45,436 nt of DNA from Butyrivibrio sp. (GTDB lineage: Bacteria > Bacillota > Clostridia > Lachnospirales > Lachnospiraceae), in contig JAKVKH010000029.1 in assembly GCA_022486625.1 (NCBI GenBank), positions 1-45,436 of the forward strand. The letters run 5' to 3'. A model generated the notes under the pieces. It saw only the letters and a list, made by a program, of their open reading frames with translations, had not been told where the DNA came from and did no database searches. Made by a program: the position numbers and the translations under genes. Shown here piece after piece: positions 33,708 to 41,677 of this stretch. Position 1 is the stretch's first letter; each line of letters starts with the position of its first letter.

Positions 33708-33794
33708 TTAGTGGTAATCAGTTATTTCCACATTCTGCGCACATCTTTTTTCTTTGTCCCAAACGATATAACGTGTCGCGTTACATGTCAAGTG
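33708..33794 (-). pseudogene. C-terminal remnant of the HigB toxin gene
   Basis: The minus-strand frame ending 30 bases before higA reads NATRYIVWDKEKRC, then AQNVEITDYH and stop. HigB proteins typically end in D-V-E/D-x-x-D-Y-H just before higA. An in-frame stop upstream and the absence of the first 60-70 residues show that the toxin is gone. The higA promoter now lies inside this remnant. Confidence 0.72.
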
Positions 33795-33801
33795 TTATAT
33801 C
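33763..33801 (-). promoter_or_regulatory. higA promoter and flanking inverted-repeat operator
   Basis: -35 TTGACA (33791-33786), 17-base spacer, -10 TATCGT (33768-33763). The perfect inverted repeat GATATAAC / GTTATATC (33765-33772 and 33794-33801) flanks the promoter core, as expected for autorepression by HigA. Confidence 0.65.
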
Positions 33802-33842
33802 CTTATGGCAATCAATATACATCACAGTTCCAATAACAGCCC

Positions 33843-34709
33843 TTACCGGTTCAGATACCCCAGAAATTTCTGCATGGCCGCGGAAGTGCTCTTCTGCGAC
33901 TTCATGACCAGGCCGATCTGACGGAAGGCGGGGTGATCGAGCGGCTTTATCAGAATATGATAGGAGATCCGGTTCAGAATCAGGGACGGAAGAATCCCGA
34001 TGCCAAGCCCCTGCTCGACCATGGACATGATGGCATAGTCATCCCATGTTGTAAACTTTACATGCGGATGCAGCCCGTTTTTCTCAAACACTTCGGAGAC
34101 CACGGATTTTCCGCCCTTTTCCAGCAGCATGAACGGTTCATTTTCCAGTTCTCTGACCGGGAAAGTCCTGCGTTCTGCCATCGGATGATTCTCCGGGATC
34201 ACTGCCATCAGTTCGTCTTCTTCAAACGGGATCACTTCAAATTCAGGTCTTGTCGGCAGGCTTAGGAATCCGCAGTCAACGCGGCCTTCTGCAATCCAGT
34301 CTTCAATTTCCGTATAATCACCAAGCAGCATTTCGTAATCGATCCCCGGATAATCTTCCTGGAACCGTTTGATGATCCGCGGAAGTCTGTGTGTTGCGAC
34401 ACTTGAGAAAGTACCGATCCGGATCAGTCCCTTCTGCACGCCGCTTATCTCATCCACCTGCTCCTGCATGCTGTAATATTCGTCGCACAGTCTTTTCGCA
34501 TAAGGCAGAAGACGCATGCCGTCCGAAGTAAGACGGATCCCCGTGCGGTCCCGCTCCAGCAGAATAATATTCCAGTCTTTTTCAAGATCTCCGATCATCC
34601 GGCTGATGCCGGACTGGGAATAATCCAGTGCCTGCGCTGCTCTGGAAAAGCTCCCGAGCTCTACTGCTTTTATAAAAGAAAGATATTTCTGAAGATTTGC
34701 ATCAATCAT
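33843..34709 (-). CDS. LysR family regulator, divergent from a MATE transporter
   Basis: The 288-residue protein has the N-terminal winged helix-turn-helix (LQKYLSFIKAVELGSFSRAA, QALDYSQSGISRMIGDLEKD) and the two-lobed effector domain (GLIRIGTFSSVATHRLPRII, CGFLSLPTRPEFEVIPFEED). ATG at 34709 is chosen because GAGG lies 9 bases upstream. A promoter TTGAAA, 18-base spacer, TATAAA is placed very close to the start, giving a short leader. The divergent MATE pump gene is the probable target, with a 9-base inverted repeat between them. Effector unknown. Confidence 0.9.
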   Translation of the reverse strand: MIDANLQKYLSFIKAVELGSFSRAAQALDYSQSGISRMIGDLEKDWNIILLERDRTGIRLTSDGMRLLPYAKRLCDEYYSMQEQVDEISGVQKGLIRIGTFSSVATHRLPRIIKRFQEDYPGIDYEMLLGDYTEIEDWIAEGRVDCGFLSLPTRPEFEVIPFEEDELMAVIPENHPMAERRTFPVRELENEPFMLLEKGGKSVVSEVFEKNGLHPHVKFTTWDDYAIMSMVEQGLGIGILPSLILNRISYHILIKPLDHPAFRQIGLVMKSQKSTSAAMQKFLGYLNR

Positions 34710-34756
34710 ACCTGTTTTCCTCATTTATAGCATGATAAATATTCGTTTTTCAAATA

Positions 34757-34783
34757 CATGTGATAATGCTATCCTATCACATG
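34757..34783. promoter_or_regulatory. Inverted repeat ahead of the MATE gene
   Basis: CATGTGATA and TATCACATG are a perfect 9-base inverted repeat separated by 9 bases. The left arm leads into GATAAT, a candidate extended -10 (TGTGATAAT) for the MATE gene. It is either a regulator site over the promoter or an RNA hairpin just before the ribosome site. Confidence 0.6.
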
Positions 34784-34798
34784 GAAGTGAGGATAACA

Positions 34799-36172
34799 AT
34801 GAATGCCATAAACAAACCAGTCGATATGCTCCATGGTTCTCTGCTCAGAAGTCTGACCGTATTTGCCATTCCGATTGCTCTCTGCAGTATGCTGCAGCAG
34901 CTGTTCAATTCTACGGATACCGCAGTCGTCGGACGCTTTGCAGATGCAAACGCGCTTGCCGCAGTCGGTGCTAACGGCGAACTGATCGCGCTTCTGATCA
35001 GTCTTTCAACGGGTCTTTCCGTCGGAACCAATGTCCTGCTCGCCCATTTTATCGGCTGTCAGAAAAGCGATCCGCTTCCGGACATCATTCATACATCGCT
35101 CGCGCTTGCTCTCCTCATCGGCATTCCCTTTGCATGCATCGGACAGCTGATTGCAGTTCCTGTGCTGACGCTGATTCAGACACCGGCTTCCATCCTTTCG
35201 TTATCTGCTTTGTATCTTCGAATTTATTTTGCGGGCTACCCGTTTCTTCTTTTATATGATTTTGCTTCCGCCGTTCTGCGTGCCAGGGGCAACAGCAGAA
35301 GCCCGTTCCTGGCGCTTGTGCTGTCCGGAATGCTGAATCTGCTTCTGAACCTGTTCTTCGTCATCGTCTGTCACCTTGGCGTGGCAGGCACTGCCATTGC
35401 AACCGACATCGCAACTGCCTTTTCTGCCGGTATCGTTCTGTGGATTCTTCATACAGAAAAAAGCGCCTTTCATTTCAGTCCGGTGAAGCTCCGTCTTCAT
35501 GGCAGATATGTCTGTCAGATTCTGAAGATCGGTATCCCGGCTGCAATTCAGGGTGCTGTGTTCTGTTTTGCCAATATTTTCGTTCAGACTGCTGTCAACA
35601 GCTTTGGTACTGATGCCGTAGCCGGCAGCGCCATTGCCATGAACTTCGAATATTTCGGTTACTATATGATTACGGCGTACGGACAGGGTGCAACCACTTT
35701 TGTCAGTCAGAACTTCGCTGCAGGCAGTTTAAAGCGCTGCAGACATATTCTTTTTACCTGCCTTGTCAGTTCGTTTCTTCTGTGCGGAGCCATCACCACG
35801 CCGCTTGTGATCTGGCGTTCCTTTGCCTCTGCCTTTTTCTCTGCAGATCCGCAGGTCATCCGCATGGCATGCATACGCATCATGTTCATTCTTGCATTTG
35901 AACCGTTCTGCTGTCTCTATGAAATACCCGCCGGCGTGCTGCGCGGTATGGGGCATTCCACGTTTCCGGCTGCCGTTACAATCGTCGGTACGTGTCTTTT
36001 GCGCATCCTCTGGATCATGACGGTATTTCCCCATTTCCATACCTTCCGGGCGCTGTTCATCATCTTCCCGGTTTCCTGGATCATTACGGCAGTGCCGATG
36101 TGGATCGAACTGATTCCGATGCTGAAAAAGTCCGGCGATATTGCTTTATGGGAAACTGCACAGTCCAGTTAA
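34799..36172 (+). CDS. MATE family efflux transporter
   Basis: The 457-residue pump has twelve membrane segments in two related halves and exports drugs or metabolites against sodium or protons. The N-terminus MLHGSLLRSLTVFAIPIALC and LQQLFNSTDTAVVGRFADAN are typical of the NorM/DinF-like bacterial group, as are LSTGLSVGTNVLLAHFIG and GQGATTFVSQNFAAG in the second half. ATG at 34799 has GAGGA 5 bases upstream; a frame extension of 13 codons upstream overlaps the inverted repeat and is unlikely. It is divergent from LysR and convergent with the hydrolase gene. Confidence 0.93.
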   Translation: MNAINKPVDMLHGSLLRSLTVFAIPIALCSMLQQLFNSTDTAVVGRFADANALAAVGANGELIALLISLSTGLSVGTNVLLAHFIGCQKSDPLPDIIHTSLALALLIGIPFACIGQLIAVPVLTLIQTPASILSLSALYLRIYFAGYPFLLLYDFASAVLRARGNSRSPFLALVLSGMLNLLLNLFFVIVCHLGVAGTAIATDIATAFSAGIVLWILHTEKSAFHFSPVKLRLHGRYVCQILKIGIPAAIQGAVFCFANIFVQTAVNSFGTDAVAGSAIAMNFEYFGYYMITAYGQGATTFVSQNFAAGSLKRCRHILFTCLVSSFLLCGAITTPLVIWRSFASAFFSADPQVIRMACIRIMFILAFEPFCCLYEIPAGVLRGMGHSTFPAAVTIVGTCLLRILWIMTVFPHFHTFRALFIIFPVSWIITAVPMWIELIPMLKKSGDIALWETAQSS

Positions 36173-36199
36173 AGCTGTACCCTGCGAAACCGCCTTTTC

Positions 36200-37198
36200 T
36201 TATTTCAGATTTGCCTTAAAAAATCCTTCGATCTTATCAAACGGAATAAATTCATACTTATCGTAGAGATCGGTATGATTCGCTCCCGGGATGATCATGA
36301 GTTCCTTATTGGCAGCCCATTTTTCTCCCTCTCCTGTTGTCATATTCCGGTATGCATCTTCACTGAAATAGCGTGAATGTGCCTTTTCTCCATGGATCAT
36401 CAGTACTGCGTTACGGATTTCTTTTGTATACTGAAGAATCGGCATATTGATCAGATTCCATGTCGATGTGGTAACCCAGCCGAGATTGAAATTGATTGCA
36501 CGCTTGTGGAAGGCACGCCCCTCCGGTGCATAATACGCCATGTAATCCTTCACAAACTGCGGCGGTTCCTCAGCAGGCGCAGCGGCGGACAGATCAGGCT
36601 TTGATGCCGCACCGTTTCTGTAATCAGCTGTACGTGCAGCGGCAAGCTGCTGTCTCATGGCATATCGTTCATCCTCTGTCACGGCATCGAAATATCCTTT
36701 TGCACTGACACGTGTCATATCATACATCGTGGAAGTTACCGTCGCCCTGATTCTGGTATCCATTGCTGCAGCATTAAGTGCGAATCCGCCCCAGCCGCAG
36801 ATGCCGATGATGCCGATCTTCTCAGGATCAACATTGCTTTGGACACTCAGGAAATCAACTGCCGCCGAGAAATCCTCCGAATTGATTGCCGGATCCGCCG
36901 TATCACGGACAGCCCCGCCGGATTCACCGGTAAAAGAGGGATCAAACGCAATGGTCAGAAATCCTCTTGCTGCCATCTCCTGTGCATACAGTCCTGATGA
37001 CTGTTCCTTTACTGCGCCGAAAGGTCCGGATACAGCAAGGGCCGGAAGCTTTCCTTCCGCATTCTTTGGCTGATACAGATCTGCTGCCAGCGTAATTCCA
37101 TAGCGGTTATGGAAGGTCACCTTTCTGTGATCAACATTTTTATTCTGCGGGAACACCTTGTCCCATTCCTGTGTCAATGTAAGTTTTTCTTCTGTCAT
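36200..37198 (-). CDS. Alpha/beta hydrolase with Cys in the nucleophile elbow
   Basis: The 332-residue protein has the alpha/beta hydrolase fold. It shows the strand KLPALAVSGPFGAVKEQSSG, AFDPSFTGESGG, and the nucleophile elbow GIIGICGWGGFAL near residue 141, where Cys takes the usual Ser place as in dienelactone hydrolases. A likely acid is in IHGEKAHSRYFSED and the His in IPGANHTDLYDKYE. Many relatives are annotated only as alpha/beta hydrolases; the substrate is not known. AGGAG is 11 bases upstream of ATG 37198. It follows the 73-residue gene by 20 bases, and a LysR gene diverges from that pair. Confidence 0.88.
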   Translation of the reverse strand: MTEEKLTLTQEWDKVFPQNKNVDHRKVTFHNRYGITLAADLYQPKNAEGKLPALAVSGPFGAVKEQSSGLYAQEMAARGFLTIAFDPSFTGESGGAVRDTADPAINSEDFSAAVDFLSVQSNVDPEKIGIIGICGWGGFALNAAAMDTRIRATVTSTMYDMTRVSAKGYFDAVTEDERYAMRQQLAAARTADYRNGAASKPDLSAAAPAEEPPQFVKDYMAYYAPEGRAFHKRAINFNLGWVTTSTWNLINMPILQYTKEIRNAVLMIHGEKAHSRYFSEDAYRNMTTGEGEKWAANKELMIIPGANHTDLYDKYEFIPFDKIEGFFKANLK

Positions 37199-37218
37199 GG
37201 TGTTATTTTCTCCTTTAC

Positions 37219-37440
37219 TCACCTGTTTTCTTCCCTGCCTATCTGATAGATCAGATAATCCAGGCAGTCAATGTTTTTCTGCTGCTTATGGAGGCGGCTC
37301 AGAAGTTTCCGTCGTTGTATCTGCAAAAGCCCCATGGCACCTTTTGTATTTCCCTGCTCCAGATGTTTAATGATTGTTCCTGCCACCTGCCTGTCACATC
37401 CGGAATCTGTAAGGCACTGCATCATATCTTCTTCTGTCAT
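37219..37440 (-). CDS. Small conserved protein of unknown function (73 residues)
   Basis: The product starts MTEEDMMQCLTDSGCDRQVA and ends KNIDCLDYLIYQIGREENR. It is predicted all-helical with a Leu/Arg-rich middle (QIQRRKLLSRLHKQQ). I recall similar 70-80 residue proteins with a C-terminal I-D-x-L-D-Y-L-I-Y motif beside LysR, hydrolase and reductase genes in Firmicutes, but know no function. AGGAATGAC stands before the ATG. A likely promoter is TTGGTA, 18-base spacer, TAGAAT on the minus strand near 37490-37520. It is probably translated with the hydrolase. Confidence 0.78.
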   Translation of the reverse strand: MTEEDMMQCLTDSGCDRQVAGTIIKHLEQGNTKGAMGLLQIQRRKLLSRLHKQQKNIDCLDYLIYQIGREENR

Positions 37441-37502
37441 GTCATTCCTGCTTTCTGACGATCCGGCTTCTCCGTTTCCATGGCTACATTCTAATCCGGG
37501 AA

Positions 37503-37531
37503 TTGAATTATTACCAATGCCTATATATAAT
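37503..37531 (+). promoter_or_regulatory. Promoter of the second LysR gene
   Basis: -35 TTGAAT (37503-37508), 17-base spacer, perfect -10 TATAAT (37526-37531). It overlaps the divergent promoter of the 73-residue gene, so one LysR dimer could control both. Confidence 0.72.
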
Positions 37532-37567
37532 AGTTATGTATTCATAAAATGAATAGGAGGATTTTCC

Positions 37568-38458
37568 ATGGAACTTCGTACCCTTGAATATTTTCTGGCC
37601 GTTGCAAGAGATGAGAATATTTCCGCAGCTGCAGCTGCGCTGCATGTTTCACAGCCGACACTCTCACGTCAGATGATGGATCTTGAAGATGAACTGGGCA
37701 AAAAGCTGCTGATCCGCGGCGGACGCAAAATCACACTGACACAGGAAGGAATGCTGCTCCGGAGAAGAGCCGCCGAAATTCTCGATATTGTAGATAAAAC
37801 AGAAACAGACATCCGTTCGTCCGAATCCGAAATTGCCGGAGATATCTATATCGGCGCAGGAGAAGCCAGATGTTTTAAATTCATTGCAAAATCCATTCAG
37901 TCCATACAGCAGGATTACCCGGACATCCATGTGCATATTTCCAGCGGAGATTACCTGGATGTCATGGAGCAGCTTGAACACGGCGTTCTTGACTATGGAC
38001 TTATTTTCCACGATTTTGACAGATCCAGATATGACGCCATAGATCTGCCGCCGGTTGACAGATGGGGTGTACTGATGCGCAGGGATTCTCCCCTTTCGCA
38101 GAAGGAATATGTCACACCGCAGGACCTCTGGGACAAGCCGCTGCTGGTCTCACGCCAGGTCATGAATGATCCCGAGAAGATCCGTGCGAAATGGTTCGGT
38201 CAGAGCGATAAAAAGTCAAATATAGCCGGTACCTTCTCCCTGATCTATAATGCATCAATCATGGTGGAAGAAGGTATCGGCTACGCTCTTACCTTTGACC
38301 ATCTTGTAAATACAAACGGAAATGACAACCTGTGTTTTCGCCCGCTTGAAAAAGCGGAACCCATTGTCGGGCATGTGATCTACAATAAATTTCAGATTTT
38401 TTCCAGAGCGTCACAGGTCTTTCTGGATCAGCTGCGGGAAACGGTGAATGTCCGGTGA
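37568..38458 (+). CDS. LysR family regulator, divergent from the hydrolase operon
   Basis: The 296-residue protein starts MELRTLEYFLAVARDENISA, the classic LysR helix-turn-helix, followed by ALHVSQPTLSRQMMDLEDEL. The effector domain contains GDIYIGAGEARCFKFIAKSI and LDYGLIFHDFDRSRYD. AGGAGG lies 7 bases before the ATG. Gram-positive gut bacteria often pair this LysR subtype with small hydrolase or reductase genes, and the hydrolase plus 73-residue gene are the likely targets. It converges on the orphan antitoxin gene, 17 bases apart. Confidence 0.92.
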   Translation: MELRTLEYFLAVARDENISAAAAALHVSQPTLSRQMMDLEDELGKKLLIRGGRKITLTQEGMLLRRRAAEILDIVDKTETDIRSSESEIAGDIYIGAGEARCFKFIAKSIQSIQQDYPDIHVHISSGDYLDVMEQLEHGVLDYGLIFHDFDRSRYDAIDLPPVDRWGVLMRRDSPLSQKEYVTPQDLWDKPLLVSRQVMNDPEKIRAKWFGQSDKKSNIAGTFSLIYNASIMVEEGIGYALTFDHLVNTNGNDNLCFRPLEKAEPIVGHVIYNKFQIFSRASQVFLDQLRETVNVR

Positions 38459-38475
38459 GTACTTTAACTTATATT

Positions 38476-38739
38476 TCAAACGTTACTTACCCCCAGCTCT
38501 CCTGCCAAAGTGTCTGCATCTGTCCAGCCTTCTTTTGCTGCTCTTTCTTCGGCATTCTGCAGCTTTGAAAATAAAGTATATGCAGCTCTGTAACGATCAA
38601 GTTCGTCAATTTCCGACATCGTTAATATGCCATACTCTCCATGACCATTTCTTGTAAGATAAACTCTGCTCTCTGTATCAACTTCCTTTAATACTTCCGT
38701 ATAATTTCTTAAATCAGATATAGGCTTAATATTTGGCAT
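38476..38739 (-). CDS. Phd/YefM-type antitoxin without a toxin gene
   Basis: The 87-residue protein has the Phd/YefM N-terminal DNA-binding fold: PNIKPISDLRNYTEVLKEV, then RVYLTRNGHGEYGILTMSEI and DELDRYRAAYTLFSKL. Its C-terminal toxin-binding tail is KEGWTDADTLAGELGVSNV. AGGAG is 8 bases upstream of ATG 38739. The position after its stop, where a RelE-type toxin gene would normally overlap, is taken by the end of LysR. It is therefore an orphan antitoxin with its own strong promoter. Confidence 0.88.
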   Translation of the reverse strand: MPNIKPISDLRNYTEVLKEVDTESRVYLTRNGHGEYGILTMSEIDELDRYRAAYTLFSKLQNAEERAAKEGWTDADTLAGELGVSNV

Positions 38740-38760
38740 AGTAATCACTCCTTTAAAGAT

Positions 38761-38789
38761 ATTATACGCATAGTATGATTACTTTGCAA
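38761..38789 (-). promoter_or_regulatory. Promoter of the orphan Phd antitoxin
   Basis: Minus-strand -35 TTGCAA (38789-38784), 17-base spacer, perfect -10 TATAAT (38766-38761), 22 bases from the ATG. Confidence 0.78.
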
Positions 38790-38816
38790 CAGATTCGCGT
38801 GTTTATTCGCGCGTTA

Positions 38817-39782
38817 TTATTTCATTGATCTGACCGTAATCAGTCCCCGGTCTATATAACTCCTTACTGCAAGATCAATGGTTTCGATGCAGGTATATTT
38901 CGGCTGGTACTCCAGAAGCCGTTTCTCTTTCTCGATACTGAACACCCCGCTTCTCGCAATATGATAATAGGTATGGTCGCATTCCTCCGGATTTCCTTCA
39001 TATTTGCACCACTCCGTCCATGGCAGGAACCTGATCTTCGGTTCCTGACCGAAATATTCATACATATGTTTTGCGAAACCGTAAAGTGTGATATGTGTTG
39101 CAGCTTCTGCATCAAAGGTCTCTCCAAGTGCCTGATTTCTGTGCGTGACCGCCTTGAAGAATACCTGTGCAACATCATAGCCGTGTACATGATGCAGGAT
39201 CTCCTGTCCGAAATTCGGAAGCGCAATCTCCTTTCCGTCCGCAATGTCCTGAAATACCTTCATTGAATTATTTCCCCAGGGATTAATAATCGTCCAGCCG
39301 GGTCCTGAGATCTGCCCGGGCATGATAACCGTTGCCGGAAATCCATTTGTTCTGTACTGTTCTTTCAGATACAGCTCACTGGCGAACTTGTCCTTTCCAT
39401 AATCATCCAGCGGCTCTTTCCGCAGATCATCCGGATCAAACGGAATCGTCTGTGCCATTCCATGCGCCCAGCAGGATGAGCAATACACGTAGTGAGACAG
39501 CCTGCTTCCCTGAAATCCCTCCACTATTTTCTTCGTTTCCCTGATATTGAAATTGACCAGATCAACAATAATATCCGGTTCCATGACTTTCAGTTTCTGA
39601 ATAAAATCCGGATCGCTCTCCCTGTCCAGAAGCTCACGTTTTACCTTGTGCCATGCCGGATTATCTTCATATGGCTGCGACATTTTTCTTGTGATAGCTA
39701 CCGTATCATACCCTGCATTCACCAGCATGGGAACAAGATAGGTTCCTATATGTCCTGCAGCACCGATTACAATTACCTTCAT
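38817..39782 (-). CDS. NAD-dependent epimerase/dehydratase family protein (extended SDR)
   Basis: The 321-residue protein has an N-terminal NAD(P) fold with MKVIVIGAAGHIGTYLVPML (G-x-x-G-x-x-G) and the catalytic Tyr-Lys in DDYGKDKFASELYL near residue 125. The substrate region has FPATVIMPGQISGPGW and HVHGYDVAQVFFKA. The family acts on nucleotide sugars or other carbonyls; here no sugar pathway genes are near, so the substrate is open. GAGGAGG lies 6 bases before the ATG. It has its own promoter at 39853-39881 and follows the aldo/keto reductase gene after 118 bases. Confidence 0.88.
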   Translation of the reverse strand: MKVIVIGAAGHIGTYLVPMLVNAGYDTVAITRKMSQPYEDNPAWHKVKRELLDRESDPDFIQKLKVMEPDIIVDLVNFNIRETKKIVEGFQGSRLSHYVYCSSCWAHGMAQTIPFDPDDLRKEPLDDYGKDKFASELYLKEQYRTNGFPATVIMPGQISGPGWTIINPWGNNSMKVFQDIADGKEIALPNFGQEILHHVHGYDVAQVFFKAVTHRNQALGETFDAEAATHITLYGFAKHMYEYFGQEPKIRFLPWTEWCKYEGNPEECDHTYYHIARSGVFSIEKEKRLLEYQPKYTCIETIDLAVRSYIDRGLITVRSMK

Positions 39783-39852
39783 ATGAACCTCCTCTTTCCT
39801 TTGAAAAAATTCATGATCAATGTCGTATCCCTGATTGCTTTCTCTTCTTTAT

Positions 39853-39881
39853 ATTTTACGTATATGCCTTTTGATAATCAA
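39853..39881 (-). promoter_or_regulatory. Promoter of the epimerase gene
   Basis: Minus-strand -35 TTGATT (39881-39876), 17-base spacer, -10 TAAAAT (39858-39853). Confidence 0.6.
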
Positions 39882-39900
39882 GAATATTGTCTTTTCCACC

Positions 39901-41043
39901 TCACTCAAACTCCTGTGCCACCTGTATCAGGAGCTTTCTGATCGGAAGCTTCTGCGGGCATACCTGCTCGCATTTTCCGCATTTAATGCAGGCGCCTGCG
40001 CGGCCATGTCCGTTAATCGTCAGCACATTGCCATAATAGTAATCCTGATTCCAGGAAGCGAACTGCTTTTTGGAATTGAGGAGTGCGAACATATCCGGAA
40101 TCAGAATATCCTTCGGGCAGTGATTCTCCTCCACGCAGTAGTGACAGGAGGTGCAGGGGATCAGATTCTGTGAACGGAACACTTCGCAGACTTTTCTGAT
40201 TGCCGTTTTTTCTTCTGCTGTCAGATGTCTGTATTCCTTCATGAAAGAGATATTGTCCTGCATCTGGGTCAGTTCGCTCATGCCGGAGAGCACCATCCGC
40301 ATATTCGGGAAATCTGCTGCAAAACGAATGGCGTATCCGGCATTGGACAGCTTCTCATCCTGCCCTTTCTGCAGTTCATCAAAAACCTTCTGCGCTGCAT
40401 CCGGCAGATTTACAAGTGTGCCGCCCTTGACCGGTTCCATCACGATAACAGGCTTGTCATGTTTCTCGCAGACTTCATAAACCTTCCCCGATTCTACCGA
40501 AGCATCTTCATAGTCCACATAGTTGAACTGGATCTGCACGATCTCGATCTGCGGATATTCTGTCAGAATCCGGTCCAGTACCTCTGCCTTATCATGGAAA
40601 GAGATTCCGAAATGCCGGATCTTTCCCTCTTTTTTCAGTTCCAGTGCCGTCTCATAGGCTCTGCACTTTTTAAACTTTTCAAAATTATCCGCATTCTGTG
40701 CGTGCATCAGATAGAAATCAAAGTAACTGACGCCGCATGCATCCAGCTGTGTCTGGAAAAAAGGTCTGATATCCGCTTCGCTGCGAAAGTATGGATCTGT
40801 CAGCTTATCCGTCAGAATATAACTTTTTCTCGGATATCTTTTTGTCAGAAATTCCCGGATTGCAAGCTCGCTTTTCCCGTTCAGATAACCATGCGCGGTA
40901 TCAAAATAATTGAACCCGTTCTGCAGAAAAAGATCTGCCATTTTCCCGCACTGCTCAAGATCCACCTCCCCATCTGGAAGCATGGGAAGTCTCATACAGC
41001 CAAACCCGAAATTCTTTTTTACTTCAGGAAACATATTATTCAT
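39901..41043 (-). CDS. Aldo/keto reductase with C-terminal 4Fe-4S domain
   Basis: The 380-residue oxidoreductase has an AKR TIM barrel (NFGFGCMRLPMLPDGEVDL, FNYFDTAHGYLNGKSELAIR with Asp-Tyr, YILTDKL, FDFYLMHAQN). A C-terminal ferredoxin-like domain has Cys motifs CTSCHYCVEENHCP near residue 291 and CIKCGKCEQVCPQKLPI near 353. Fe-S AKR proteins are typical of strict anaerobes; the clusters may let ferredoxin or flavodoxin, instead of NADPH, supply electrons. ATG 41043 is chosen for GGAGG upstream; the flavodoxin stop lies 15 bases before it. Substrate unknown. Confidence 0.93.
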   Translation of the reverse strand: MNNMFPEVKKNFGFGCMRLPMLPDGEVDLEQCGKMADLFLQNGFNYFDTAHGYLNGKSELAIREFLTKRYPRKSYILTDKLTDPYFRSEADIRPFFQTQLDACGVSYFDFYLMHAQNADNFEKFKKCRAYETALELKKEGKIRHFGISFHDKAEVLDRILTEYPQIEIVQIQFNYVDYEDASVESGKVYEVCEKHDKPVIVMEPVKGGTLVNLPDAAQKVFDELQKGQDEKLSNAGYAIRFAADFPNMRMVLSGMSELTQMQDNISFMKEYRHLTAEEKTAIRKVCEVFRSQNLIPCTSCHYCVEENHCPKDILIPDMFALLNSKKQFASWNQDYYYGNVLTINGHGRAGACIKCGKCEQVCPQKLPIRKLLIQVAQEFE

Positions 41044-41057
41044 CTGCTCTCCTCCTT

Positions 41058-41531
41058 TCATGACTTTTTTACAAACTGTTCAATCACACGCGCTTCTGTC
41101 AGCATGCTCTCGCCATCGACAGAGAATTTCACATCAAGTTCCGGTATCTGCGTGCTGCCGATCAGCGCCTTCATATCCTTGAAGGTGGAACCGATCCAGC
41201 CGGCATTGGTCGCAAATATCATCACATTTTTTCCGGTCAGATCATTCTGTGAAAGAAACGTCCTGACAGGCTCTGCCATGGTGTACCACCACACCGGCGT
41301 ACCGATGATAATGTTGTCATAGTCGCTGATTTTCTGCGAAAGCGGCTTTATCTCAGGGGTATTCTTCGTCTCCCTGTTATTTTCCGTTGCATCCACCAGT
41401 TTCTGATAAACGCCTGTATATGCCTTTACCGGAACAATCTCCGAAAGATCGCAGCCCAGCGCCTTTTTCATTATTTCTGCCACATCTCTCGTGTGATGCC
41501 CATATGAATAGTAAACAATCAAAGTTTTCAT
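41058..41531 (-). CDS. Flavodoxin family protein
   Basis: The 157-residue FMN carrier starts MKTLIVYYSYGHHTRDVAEI, with Tyr-Ser-Tyr-Gly-His-His in the phosphate loop. The middle YDNIIIGTPVWWYTMAEPVR is the flavodoxin isoalloxazine region and FATNAGWIGSTFKDMKALIG the second FMN loop. It is short-chain type and suited to donate electrons to the Fe-S aldo/keto reductase coded next. AGGAG precedes the ATG. The divergent LysR gene probably controls the pair. Confidence 0.9.
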   Translation of the reverse strand: MKTLIVYYSYGHHTRDVAEIMKKALGCDLSEIVPVKAYTGVYQKLVDATENNRETKNTPEIKPLSQKISDYDNIIIGTPVWWYTMAEPVRTFLSQNDLTGKNVMIFATNAGWIGSTFKDMKALIGSTQIPELDVKFSVDGESMLTEARVIEQFVKKS

Positions 41532-41556
41532 TTATTCTCATCTCCTGTTACTTCCA

Positions 41557-41586
41557 ATCATAGGATCAGAACGTGCAACTGTACAA
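41557..41586 (-). promoter_or_regulatory. Promoter of the flavodoxin-AKR operon
   Basis: Minus-strand -35 TTGTAC (41586-41581), 18-base spacer, -10 TATGAT (41562-41557). Confidence 0.5.
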
Positions 41587-41604
41587 TGCTGTTTTCACAT
41601 AAGG

Positions 41605-41634
41605 TTATGCGTCCGGTGCATACTGATGTATAAT
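41605..41634 (+). promoter_or_regulatory. Promoter of the third LysR gene
   Basis: Perfect -10 TATAAT (41629-41634) with a weak -35 TTATGC 18 bases upstream. CATAA-GG-TTATG just ahead is a short inverted repeat that could be the LysR site for both divergent operons. Confidence 0.45.
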
Positions 41635-41677
41635 AATTGCAGATACAGACAGCAGGGATCATTCAGGAGGAATACAC

